Assembly (NCBI GenBank): GCA_964490895.1
Contig: CAZBEI010000089.1
Span: forward strand, 1 to 13,932
DNA length: 13,932 nt
From: JACRAO01 sp964490895
Lineage (GTDB): Bacteria; Bdellovibrionota; UBA1018
Reading direction: 5' to 3'
Every line of letters starts with the position of its first letter. Within the stretch, counting starts at the first letter, position 1. The notes under the pieces are model-generated. The model did not search any database and was not told the DNA's origin. It worked only from the letters and a program-made list of their open reading frames with translations. Below, piece after piece: positions 1-6,569 of this stretch. The translations under genes were made by a program, and so were the position numbers.

Positions 1-2
1 CG

Positions 3-71
3 AATAAATGGCCAAACAAATGGCCAAACAAATGTAATGATTTTTTGTATCAAGTTCTTACCCTGTGTTGA
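3..71 (+). CDS. possible 3' end of a gene entering from the left (weak)
   Basis: The frame beginning at base 3 is open from the window edge and ends at TGA 69-71. It reads asparagine-lysine-tryptophan-proline repeats followed by about a dozen mixed residues. No start is visible and the reading is driven by the 12-bp tandem repeat. This may be a real gene tail or simply repeat DNA that happens to lack stops; I have no homology to support it. Confidence 0.12.
   Translation, partial: NKWPNKWPNKCNDFLYQVLTLC
6..34. repeat. 12-bp tandem repeat, 2.4 copies
   Basis: The unit AAATGGCCAAAC occurs perfectly at 6-17 and 18-29 and then partially (AAATG) at 30-34. The array may continue left of the window. 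A contig starting inside such a repeat is typical of an assembly break. Confidence 0.85.
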
Positions 72-74
72 TCC

Positions 75-176
75 TTTTATATATGATCCACTATGGATCA
101 ATATATTATGATCCACTATGGATCATTTTATTTATGATCCACTATGGATCAATATATTATGATCCACAGTGGATCA
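75..176. repeat. palindromic array: four 17-bp inverted repeats in two 51-bp dimers
   Basis: Units TGATCCACTATGGATCA lie at 84-100, 109-125 and 135-151. A variant with CAG in the centre lies at 160-176 and is a perfect 8-1-8 palindrome. Start-to-start spacing is 25, 26 and 25 bp. The AT-only spacers alternate between 9 and 8 bp, so 75-125 and 126-176 are near-identical 51-bp copies (3 mismatches). Each unit has two GATC tetramers; with one more at 70-73 there are nine GATC sites between 70 and 175. Geometry resembles iterons, a multi-site operator or a REP-like element. No strong T-run follows any hairpin, so a conventional terminator is unlikely. Confidence 0.9.
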
Positions 177-597
177 ATATTTTAGCCTGTTCTTTGAAAA
201 TCACCTCAATCTTGTTGGGATGAATATTCTTGCTCACAATACCTTCTCCAAAGGAGGCATGGTTCAGTTTATCACCCAATAAAAATTTTTCTTTCATCGA
301 ATAGGTTTTTAGGGGAGCGTCTTTATGCACGTTCATGATTTTTTCCCACTCCAATTCGGTGACGGGGGCGCCCCCTTTTGGAGTATCCGAAATTTTTTTG
401 GGTGCTTTGAAGGCATGTTCCTCCTCGCATGTATAGCACTTTACTTTTGTGGCTTTGTCTCCCTTCGTTTCAAGGATCATATGATCCTCGTTAGATTTGC
501 ATGATTTGCAATAAGCCGGAACTCCTTTCCCAATTAGCGAGTCATCGGTTTCGGGATGTTCTGGTTGCTCTAGGTTTCCTGGGTCTACTTTGGCCAT
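157..597 (-). CDS. zinc-ribbon protein with C-terminal UvrD-tail/CarD-like domain
   Basis: This 146-aa protein probably binds nucleic acid or RNA polymerase, but its exact role is unknown. A four-Cys zinc ribbon is visible (C30, C33, C54, C57), followed by a lysine-rich linker. Residues ~105-143 (FLLGDKLNHASFGEGIV and following) match the small beta-barrel pattern found in PcrA/UvrD C-termini and CarD-type RNAP-binding domains. The start at 597 is preferred over an in-frame ATG at 648, because AGGAG lies at 606-610 in minus orientation and the longer start would overlap uvrC. The gene is divergent from uvrC, with starts only ~40 bp apart, so the two may share control. The last residues (IHCGS) and the stop are encoded by, or abut, palindromic unit 4 of the flanking repeat. 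Domain calls are from pattern recognition. Confidence 0.85.
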   Translation of the reverse strand: MAKVDPGNLEQPEHPETDDSLIGKGVPAYCKSCKSNEDHMILETKGDKATKVKCYTCEEEHAFKAPKKISDTPKGGAPVTELEWEKIMNVHKDAPLKTYSMKEKFLLGDKLNHASFGEGIVSKNIHPNKIEVIFKEQAKILIHCGS

Positions 598-618
598 TTT
601 CTTTTCTCCTAAAAAATC

Positions 619-648
619 GTTATAGTAACCATTCCTATGGAAAATCAA
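619..648 (-). promoter_or_regulatory. candidate promoter of the zinc-ribbon gene
   Basis: On the minus strand, TTGATT (643-648) and TATAAC (619-624) are separated by 18 bp and sit just upstream of the AGGAG ribosome site at 606-610. The -35 box would lie inside the first codons of uvrC. Fit to sigma70 consensus is reasonable, but this is unsupported beyond sequence. Confidence 0.4.
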
Positions 649-2349
649 GTGTGTAAGTCAAGGAATAAAAAAACCCGAGCAAAACTCTTGGATAAGGCTC
701 AAGAATCCAACAAAGGGCCTGGGGTTTATCTCATGAAAGATCGGGATGGAAAAATTCTCTATGTAGGAAAGGCAAAAAATCTAAAAAATCGCTTACAGAG
801 CTATTTTCAGGAGGGTATGCATGAATCTTCTCGAACCACCCTTTTGGTCATGCAGGTGGCAGATTTTGATGTCATTTTGACAGAAACTGAAACCGAAGCG
901 TTGATTTTAGAGTGTACCCTCATTAAAAAACATAGGCCCAAGTTTAATGTGCGTTTAAAGGACGACAAGGCCTATCCCTATTTAAAAATACAAGAAGGCG
1001 AACCGTTTGTACGGATTGAGTGGACTCGGAGGATTTTGAAAGATGGGGCGCGTTATTTTGGACCTTTTCCAACTGCGTTAGCGGCAAGGAAAATTTTGAA
1101 TTTGCTTAATCTCACTTTTAAACTGAGAGATTGTTCTGACAATGCTTTTCGCCATAGGTCACGGCCCTGCATTTTATTTGAAATGAACCGCTGTAGTGCT
1201 CCCTGTGTTGGAAAAGTCTCAGAACAAGATTATTCGAGCACGATTCAAAAAGTGATAAGCATTTTAGAGGGAGAGACAGAAAAATTTGTTGTTTCTTTGA
1301 GACAGATGATGGAAGAGGCAGCCCAAGGGCAAGAGTATGAGCGGGCGGCAGAAATCAGGGATCAAATTAAAAATCTAGAAGTGGTCACGGCTCCACAGAG
1401 TGTGGATGAGGCAGGCTCTCATCGAAATCGGGATGTGGTGGGGCTCGCGCGCAGTGAAACTTTGGCGCATGCTTGTGCAATCGAAATTCGAAATGGAAAA
1501 ATGGTCGCTGTGAAACATTTTTCACTTCAAAATACGGATGCTTCTTTGCGTGACGCTCAAATTCTTTTTGACTTCTTAGCTCAAAATTATTCTCGAAAGG
1601 AGCTGGTAGGAGAGGATGTTTTATCGGTACGCGAAATACTGCTGCCTTTGGCACCAGAAGAAGTAGAGCTACTGGAAAAAACTTTGAACCTTGCACTCCG
1701 AGTGGCAGAAACACCGCTCGAAGAGCAACTCCTCAAAAGCGCCCAGCTCAACGCTCAATATGCTTTAGAAAAAGAGCCCAAAGGACATGGAACTCAAGCG
1801 TTAGAAGAAGTCCAAAAAAAACTGCACCTTTTGCGGTTTCCCTATCGCATTGAGTGTTTTGATATTTCCAACCTTCAGGGCGGAGACGCGTGTGGATCAA
1901 GGGTGGTTTTTATCAATGGAATCCCTGAAAAAGTGGGCTACCGGCGGTATAAAATTAAAACCGTCCAAGGGGCCAATGACTATGCCATGCTGAGAGAAGT
2001 CTTTTTGAGAAGATTTTCTCACCCCGAAGAAGACTTGCCAGACCTGGTGGTTGTGGATGGCGGAAAGGGACAGTTGTCTCAAGTGGTCTCTATCCTCGAA
2101 GAGCTTTCGATCCAGGGAGTGGGGACGGTGGGTTTGGCAAAAGCGAGAGTGGAGAGAGATTTTCAAGCAAAAGAAGTGAAATCTTCGATGGAGAGAATTT
2201 TTATCCCAAACCGCAAAAACCCAGTTGTTCTCTATCCCCATACTTTGGCTTATAAACTTTTGACCCATGTCAGAGATGAGGCGCATCGATTTGCGATCAG
2301 TTACCACCGAAAGCTGCGAAGTGCGAACCACAGTGGGTCTGCTGGATAG
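637..2349 (+). CDS. uvrC: UvrABC excinuclease subunit C, lacking the C-terminal HhH domain
   Basis: UvrC makes the dual incisions flanking a lesion during nucleotide excision repair, acting with UvrA and UvrB. The 570-aa product has the N-terminal GIY-YIG nuclease (GPGVYLMKD at ~27 and LYVGKAKNLKNRL at ~41). Next come the iron-sulfur cysteines C166, C178, C186 and C190, the UVR (UvrB-interacting) helix pair ~222-250, and the RNase H-like second nuclease with FDIS (D409), VVVDGGKGQL (D474) and RDEAHRFA (D547, H550). The family normally continues for another ~45-60 residues as a (HhH)2 DNA-binding domain after YHRKLR. Here the protein stops ten residues after that point, and the 65 bp that follow encode no HhH sequence in any plus frame. 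The start is uncertain: ATG 637 has no good ribosome site, and GTG 649 or TTG 688 are alternatives that would give a more usual N-terminus. Confidence 0.97.
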   Translation: MENQVCKSRNKKTRAKLLDKAQESNKGPGVYLMKDRDGKILYVGKAKNLKNRLQSYFQEGMHESSRTTLLVMQVADFDVILTETETEALILECTLIKKHRPKFNVRLKDDKAYPYLKIQEGEPFVRIEWTRRILKDGARYFGPFPTALAARKILNLLNLTFKLRDCSDNAFRHRSRPCILFEMNRCSAPCVGKVSEQDYSSTIQKVISILEGETEKFVVSLRQMMEEAAQGQEYERAAEIRDQIKNLEVVTAPQSVDEAGSHRNRDVVGLARSETLAHACAIEIRNGKMVAVKHFSLQNTDASLRDAQILFDFLAQNYSRKELVGEDVLSVREILLPLAPEEVELLEKTLNLALRVAETPLEEQLLKSAQLNAQYALEKEPKGHGTQALEEVQKKLHLLRFPYRIECFDISNLQGGDACGSRVVFINGIPEKVGYRRYKIKTVQGANDYAMLREVFLRRFSHPEEDLPDLVVVDGGKGQLSQVVSILEELSIQGVGTVGLAKARVERDFQAKEVKSSMERIFIPNRKNPVVLYPHTLAYKLLTHVRDEAHRFAISYHRKLRSANHSGSAG

Positions 2350-2414
2350 GAATTTTTTTCCCCGTTAAATCCATTTCGAATCTACCGATAGGTCTTCTAG
2401 GAGGCCTCACACTC

Positions 2415-2639
2415 ATGGACGATCTAGAAATGGACCAAGAAATGGATTTCAACGAAACTTTTAGGCAATTTATGGGCAACACCCAGGACGTCATTACGCG
2501 CTACACCCATTGCCACCTCTGTGGTGCCCACTTGCATTTTAGCTATTTTACAGATTTTACCCATAATTTTACGCACGAAATGGCTCAGTGCCCCGAATGT
2601 GGCACAAAGGCCCGAAAAGTACTCCACAAACTCCAGTAA
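2415..2639 (+). CDS. small zinc-ribbon protein
   Basis: This 74-aa protein of unknown function has an acidic N-terminus and two CxxC knuckles (C33/C36 and C59/C62) around a His- and Phe-rich stretch. The arrangement is that of a compact zinc ribbon, as in small nucleic-acid-binding or FmdB-like proteins. An AGGAGG ribosome site at 2399-2404 is ten bases before the ATG. It lies 65 bp after uvrC and 42 bp before udg on the same strand, so it is probably co-transcribed with repair genes. A role in repair or transcription is only inferred from position. Small size makes it easy to overlook, but the ribosome site and the paired CxxC motifs make it convincing. Confidence 0.82.
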   Translation: MDDLEMDQEMDFNETFRQFMGNTQDVITRYTHCHLCGAHLHFSYFTDFTHNFTHEMAQCPECGTKARKVLHKLQ

Positions 2640-2681
2640 GATCCCTTTACAACTCCAAAGCGCTCGGGGATATTACCTCCC

Positions 2682-3335
2682 ATGAACTCACTCGAAGGCT
2701 TTTTGCCACCCCATGCTTTGGTGATGACAAAAAAACAAAAGATATCCTCCTTCAAAGACTCTTTGGAAAAAATTTCACATGACCTCAAAGATTGCACGAG
2801 GTGTAAGCTCTGCAAGGGCCGAAACTCCATTGTCTTTGGCGAAGGCAACCCCAAGGCAGAACTGGTTTTTGTGGGCGAAGGCCCTGGTGAACAAGAAGAC
2901 CTCCAAGGCCGGCCCTTTGTGGGCAGAGCAGGGCAGTTACTCGATAAAATGATTGAGGCCATGGGTCTTAAAAGAGAACAAGTTTATATTGTCAATGTCG
3001 TCAAATGCCGCCCACCAGAAAACCGCAATCCTGAGCCAGACGAGATTGAAAAATGCAGTCCTTTTTTATTTCGGCAGCTGGATGTTTTACAGCCTAAAGT
3101 CATTGTGGCGTTAGGCAAGTTTGCGACACAGTTTTTCTTAGGGAACGAAGAAGCTAAAATTTCACAGGTGCGCGGAAAATTTCACGCCTTTCGAGGGTCA
3201 AAGGTCATGCCCACTTTTCATCCCGCTTATCTCTTGAGAAATCCGCCTGCTAAAAAAGAAGTTTGGGAAGATCTCCTCAAAGTAGCGAGCGAACTCTCTC
3301 TCAAAGTTCCAAAAAGGAGTGGGAAAAGTCCATGA
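2682..3335 (+). CDS. udg: family 4 uracil-DNA glycosylase (4Fe-4S)
   Basis: The enzyme excises uracil from DNA, starting base excision repair of deaminated cytosine. Diagnostic parts are visible: iron-sulfur cysteines beginning CTRCKLC (C38, C41, C44, of which two act as ligands in this family); the active-site loop GEGPGEQED (65-73) followed by GRPFVGRAGQLLD; NVVKCRPPENRNPEP and a later Cys (DEIEKC) completing the cluster; and the motif HPAYLLR near the C-terminus. Total length of 217 aa is normal for the family. The start is uncertain: ATG 2682 has only weak ribosome-site support and in-frame ATG 2724 would remove 14 non-conserved residues. Its stop overlaps the next gene's start (ATGA at 3332-3335), so the nfeD-like gene is probably translationally coupled to it. 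Confidence 0.96.
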   Translation: MNSLEGFLPPHALVMTKKQKISSFKDSLEKISHDLKDCTRCKLCKGRNSIVFGEGNPKAELVFVGEGPGEQEDLQGRPFVGRAGQLLDKMIEAMGLKREQVYIVNVVKCRPPENRNPEPDEIEKCSPFLFRQLDVLQPKVIVALGKFATQFFLGNEEAKISQVRGKFHAFRGSKVMPTFHPAYLLRNPPAKKEVWEDLLKVASELSLKVPKRSGKSP

Positions 3336-4642
3336 AAATTTTGATTTTGTCATTCGTAAGTTTTTGTCTGCAGGCCGCTCCCCTTGAGCAAACTAAAAAA
3401 GTATTTGTAGCAGAAATCCGTGGAACGATTAATCCAGGGAGTCTAAGTTATCTCAAAAAAGCTATTCACCAAGCAGGAGAAGAAAACGCAGAAGCACTCA
3501 TTGTAGAGCTCGATACCCCCGGAGGGCTGGTCAGTAGTGTCAAGGAAATGGCTCAGGCCATTGATGTCTCAAAAGTGCCAGTGGTTGTTTTTGTGACTCC
3601 AGCTGGGGCAGCGGCGACTTCTGCGGGAGCACTTTTGATGCTCGCCTCGCACGTGGCGGCGATGTCTCCTGGGACTCATATCGGAGCTGCACATCCGGTG
3701 GATAGTTCTGGAAAAGAAATCCAAGGAGCGATGGGAGAGAAGGTATTAAATGACACCGTTTCGTTTGCAAGAGGGCTGGCTGAACTGAGGGGCCGAAATC
3801 AAGCCTTAGCCGAGTCTGTTGTCTCGCACAGTAGGAGCATGACCTCGCAGGAGGCGCTCGAGCGGTATTTTATAGAATTTTTAGCCACAGATCGCTTACA
3901 ACTTCTAAAAAAATTGGAAGGCAGAGTGGTAAAGCTCAATAAAGAAGAACAAAAAATAGTGCATACAGAGGGGGCAGTGGTGACGGTGGTTTCGATGAGC
4001 TGGGGTCAGAAAATTTTAAATACGCTTGCCAACCCCAATATTGCAACCCTACTCATGGCGTTGGGAATGCTTTGTATTTATGTAGAAATTACTTCGCCTG
4101 GAATTCACGTCGCTGGAATCACGGGTGCGATTTCGATTTTAGTGGCTTTCATGTCCTTTCAGATGCTCCCCATACGAACGGGAGGGCTGCTTTTGCTTCT
4201 GCTCGGAATTGTTTTATTGCTCATTGAGCCCTTTGTGGTTTCTTTTGGTGCTTTTGCAATCGGCGGGACGCTTTCTTTTATTTTAGGGATATTGTGGATT
4301 TTTGATCCGTCCGAAACAAAACTCCAGATCAGTCCTGCTATTTGGGTTCCAGTGGCGCTGACTTTGGGTGGGGGGGCCTCTCTGATTGCTTTGGCGGCAG
4401 CGCAACTCAAAAGATCAGCTGCAAAAGCTTTAGCTCAAATGGGAGGAGGAGGAGCCTTGGGGCTTTTGGGTTATGTTGGAAAAGTGGAATCTGTAGATTC
4501 GGATGGAAAATCAGGGAAAGCTCTCATTCGAGGTGAGTTGTGGAATTTTAACGCAGATCGCAACCTTTGTGTTGGAGACTCTATACAAGTGGACAAAGTA
4601 GAGGGAATGAAGGTATTTGTAAGGCAAGCGACAAGAGAGTAG
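3332..4642 (+). CDS. NfeD-type membrane serine protease (ClpP class)
   Basis: This is a 436-aa membrane protease of the NfeD/PH1510-like family, which acts with a slipin partner and is thought to cut hydrophobic segments of membrane proteins. It begins with a signal sequence (to ~residue 16). A ClpP/SppA-like domain follows, with LDTPGG at ~60-65 and a Ser-Lys dyad: S97 in AATSAGA and K137 in MGEKVLND. About five membrane segments span ~228-358. The C-terminal OB-fold NfeD domain (~380-432) starts at GYVGKVESV. I chose ATG 3332 because AAGGAG lies just upstream, it directly begins the signal peptide, and it overlaps the udg stop by 4 bp; an in-frame ATG 23 codons earlier would hide the signal sequence. 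The slipin gene follows after 9 bp, the classic pairing. Confidence 0.95.
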   Translation: MKILILSFVSFCLQAAPLEQTKKVFVAEIRGTINPGSLSYLKKAIHQAGEENAEALIVELDTPGGLVSSVKEMAQAIDVSKVPVVVFVTPAGAAATSAGALLMLASHVAAMSPGTHIGAAHPVDSSGKEIQGAMGEKVLNDTVSFARGLAELRGRNQALAESVVSHSRSMTSQEALERYFIEFLATDRLQLLKKLEGRVVKLNKEEQKIVHTEGAVVTVVSMSWGQKILNTLANPNIATLLMALGMLCIYVEITSPGIHVAGITGAISILVAFMSFQMLPIRTGGLLLLLLGIVLLLIEPFVVSFGAFAIGGTLSFILGILWIFDPSETKLQISPAIWVPVALTLGGGASLIALAAAQLKRSAAKALAQMGGGGALGLLGYVGKVESVDSDGKSGKALIRGELWNFNADRNLCVGDSIQVDKVEGMKVFVRQATRE

Positions 4643-4651
4643 GAGTATTTT

Positions 4652-5407
4652 ATGGAAATCTTATCAGGTGGTTTTTTGTTTTTAATTTTTTTAGTTGGAA
4701 CTTTTTTATTTCTTTCAATTAAGGTTTTGAACGAGTACGAGCGGGGAGTGGTTTTTAGATTGGGTCGGATTATTGGGGCAAAGGGACCCGGGCTCATCAT
4801 TTTAATTCCAGTTGTGGATCGAATGTTTCGCGTGGACATGCGAACAGTGACGCTTGATGTGCCACCCCAAGATGTCATCAGTCGAGACAATGTGACAATC
4901 AAGGTCAATGCTGTGGTTTATTTCCGTGTAGTGGATCCCAACCGAGCCGTAGTCGAAGTGGAAAATTTTTTGCTGGCCACATCAAAACTGGCTCAAACAA
5001 CTTTGCGATCTGTGCTTGGACAGGTAGAGCTCGATGAGCTTTTAGCTTCGCGCGATAGCATCAACCATCGCCTTCAGACTATTTTAGATGCTCAAACGGA
5101 GCCTTGGGGAGTCAAAATTTCTAATGTTGAAGTCAAACAAATTGATTTGCCAGTCGAAATGCAACGGGCCATGGCTCGCCAAGCCGAAGCCGAAAGAGAA
5201 CGTCGCGCAAAAGTGATTGCAGCAGAGGGAGAATTGCAGGCTTCGCAAAAACTCACAGAGGCTGCCCATGTGATGGGAACCAGTCCCATTACTTTGCAGC
5301 TTCGATACTTGCAAACCTTGCGTGAGATGTCCAATGAGCACACTACAACGATGATCATTCCACTCCCGATAGAATTATTTAAACCGTTTTTAAACCCAAA
5401 AGGATAA
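4652..5407 (+). CDS. slipin (stomatin/SPFH-family membrane protein)
   Basis: This 251-aa stomatin-like protein has an N-terminal membrane anchor (~5-25), then the SPFH domain (NEYERGVVFRLGR at ~27-39; VPPQDVISRDNVTI; the LRSVLGQVELDELL stretch). A charged helical region rich in Ala, Glu and Arg (AEAERERRAKVIAAEGE) and a C-terminal assembly segment complete it. Slipins form oligomeric membrane scaffolds, and in the best studied archaeal pair the C-terminus is a substrate of the adjacent NfeD protease. The ribosome site AGGAG is seven bases before the ATG, and the spacing to the protease gene is 9 bp. The adjacency supports joint function in membrane-protein quality control. Identification is very secure; substrate is unknown. 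Confidence 0.96.
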   Translation: MEILSGGFLFLIFLVGTFLFLSIKVLNEYERGVVFRLGRIIGAKGPGLIILIPVVDRMFRVDMRTVTLDVPPQDVISRDNVTIKVNAVVYFRVVDPNRAVVEVENFLLATSKLAQTTLRSVLGQVELDELLASRDSINHRLQTILDAQTEPWGVKISNVEVKQIDLPVEMQRAMARQAEAERERRAKVIAAEGELQASQKLTEAAHVMGTSPITLQLRYLQTLREMSNEHTTTMIIPLPIELFKPFLNPKG

Positions 5408-5413
5408 CCCGAT

Positions 5414-5893
5414 ATGCTCAATGTGATTAAGGAACAAAAAGGGGATGTGTTAGTCATTCGAATGACAGGATCTATTGAGGAGTCTACTAATTTTGAAACT
5501 TTGATTGGCACTACCCCGAACGAAGTCCATGTCTATACAAAAGAAGTTCCGCGAATAAACTCGACTGGGGTAAAAGCTTGGATTAAGTATTTTGCTGCTC
5601 TACAAGCTAAAGGGGTAAAAATAAAATTTTTCGAATGCTCTACAAGTATTGTTCAGCAAATTAATTTGATCACAAATTTTACCTGTGGAGGAGAAGTGGT
5701 ATCGATGTACGTTCCCTTTGCCTGTGGCCAATGTAGTGCAGAACTTGTGGGGCTTTATCCATGCACCACTCTCAAAGAAATGAATTGCGAAGTTCCTGAT
5801 CAAAAATGCTCAAAATGTGGCGGGGCCGCAGCTTTTGACGATATCCCCGATGAGTATTTTGGGTTTTTGTCGCGGGAGCAGGAAGAGGAATAG
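5414..5893 (+). CDS. STAS-like domain fused to a C-terminal zinc ribbon
   Basis: The 159-aa product starts with a fold resembling anti-sigma-factor antagonists: beta strands with an INSTGVKAWIKYF segment (48-60) at the position of the phosphoserine loop, then GVKIKFFECSTSIVQQINLI. S50 aligns with the serine usually phosphorylated in STAS proteins. The C-terminal third carries CxxC pairs C104/C107 and C132/C135 plus extra Cys at 91, 117 and 125, consistent with a zinc ribbon. It starts six bases after the slipin stop with an AAGGA site, so it is probably the last gene of the uvrC-to-slipin run. Role is unknown; partner switching or scaffolding near the NfeD/slipin complex is a guess from context. 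Confidence 0.8.
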   Translation: MLNVIKEQKGDVLVIRMTGSIEESTNFETLIGTTPNEVHVYTKEVPRINSTGVKAWIKYFAALQAKGVKIKFFECSTSIVQQINLITNFTCGGEVVSMYVPFACGQCSAELVGLYPCTTLKEMNCEVPDQKCSKCGGAAAFDDIPDEYFGFLSREQEEE

Positions 5894-5953
5894 TTTATTC
5901 ATTGTCTTGTGGCGCTCCAGGCGGTGGGGGGTCAAAGGTGGTTCTTTTATTTT

Positions 5954-6271
5954 CTAATAAATACGACTTGAGAGATCTTTGTATGTTTTTGATGCTTTGA
6001 GCTCGCGAATATTGCCAGCGGCTATTTCTGCTGGAGTTTTTTTAGTTGTCTCTGTTGCATGGGCTGATAGAGGTGCTAAGAGCATGCTTGATCCAAACAT
6101 AGATAAAGAAGAGGCGGCTTCGTATCCACCAGGACCAGTGGCAGATCCAGCAGCATCTGCTTTGGAAGTAATTTTAAAAACGATTCCTGCGCCAACCATC
6201 AGTCCAAGACCAGCAGTACTGACTAATAACGCCAATGCCGTGAAGTTTCTAAAATTTAATTTTATAGTCAT
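5954..6271 (-). CDS. small membrane or exported protein, unknown function
   Basis: This 105-aa protein has a hydrophobic N-terminal segment (~9-33) that could be a membrane anchor or signal sequence, a Gly/Ala-rich middle, a second mildly hydrophobic patch (~57-70), and a charged tail with many Lys and Glu. An ideal AAGGAG precedes ATG 6271 by six bases on the minus strand, which is why I prefer it to the overlapping plus-strand frame at 5979-6287. It converges on the STAS-like gene. The frame stops at TAG 5954-5956. Another minus frame continues downstream to 5895 with a proline-rich, protein-like tail, so a late frameshift is possible. No homology is recognised. Confidence 0.65.
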   Translation of the reverse strand: MTIKLNFRNFTALALLVSTAGLGLMVGAGIVFKITSKADAAGSATGPGGYEAASSLSMFGSSMLLAPLSAHATETTKKTPAEIAAGNIRELKASKTYKDLSSRIY

Positions 6272-6508
6272 AAATTTCTCCTTATAGTTTCACTGTTTAA
6301 TAAGCAAGATCTGTGCCTATTTTAAATGCAATTAAAGGCAATGTTTTCAAAGGTTTTATAGCTTTTAAGTTGGAGTAGTTTTTCTGAAAATGACCAAAAA
6401 GTTGACAAAATCCGAATAGATTTTAAAAAAATGTAATTTCTCTATGAAAACATAAGGGTTTTTGAATTTAGATAACTTTTGTTCTTGTGTAAAATGCTTA
6501 TGCACTCG
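6272..6508. other. AT-rich intergenic region, no gene seen
   Basis: This is non-coding AT-rich DNA upstream of the small membrane protein gene, and should hold that gene's promoter on the minus strand. I see no clear consensus pair. A weak imperfect inverted repeat (TGCCT and AGGCA arms) lies near 6315-6342. There is no tRNA and no convincing terminator. Confidence 0.5.
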
Positions 6509-6560
6509 CGCCTTCGAACTCCGTCTGTCAGAGTTTTCTCACATTTAAGGAATGGGTCGC
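6509..6560 (-). pseudogene. decayed fragment of a LysR-type regulator gene
   Basis: This 52-bp segment aligns without gaps to 7959-8010 of the intact regulator gene at 44 of 52 bases. Read on the minus strand in the same frame it gives THSLNVRKL-stop-QTEFEG against TNSLNVRKLWLTEFEG in the intact gene, so a Trp codon has become TGA. The frame is closed on both sides by further stops and similarity ends at the borders. It is the remnant of a second copy, separated from the intact copy by the ATPase gene. Confidence 0.8.
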
Positions 6561-6569
6561 TACTCCTCA

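Noticed and set aside
75..176. CRISPR array
   Set aside because: Spacers are only 8-9 bp, AT-only and nearly identical to each other; the structure is a palindromic tandem repeat and no cas genes are nearby.
1385..1714. Minus-strand frame inside uvrC
   Set aside because: It lies wholly within a confidently identified gene, has low-complexity composition and no ribosome site.
5979..6287. Plus-strand open frame of 102 codons opposite the small membrane protein
   Set aside because: It lacks a ribosome site, while the minus-strand frame has a near-perfect AAGGAG and a coherent hydrophobic segment at its start.
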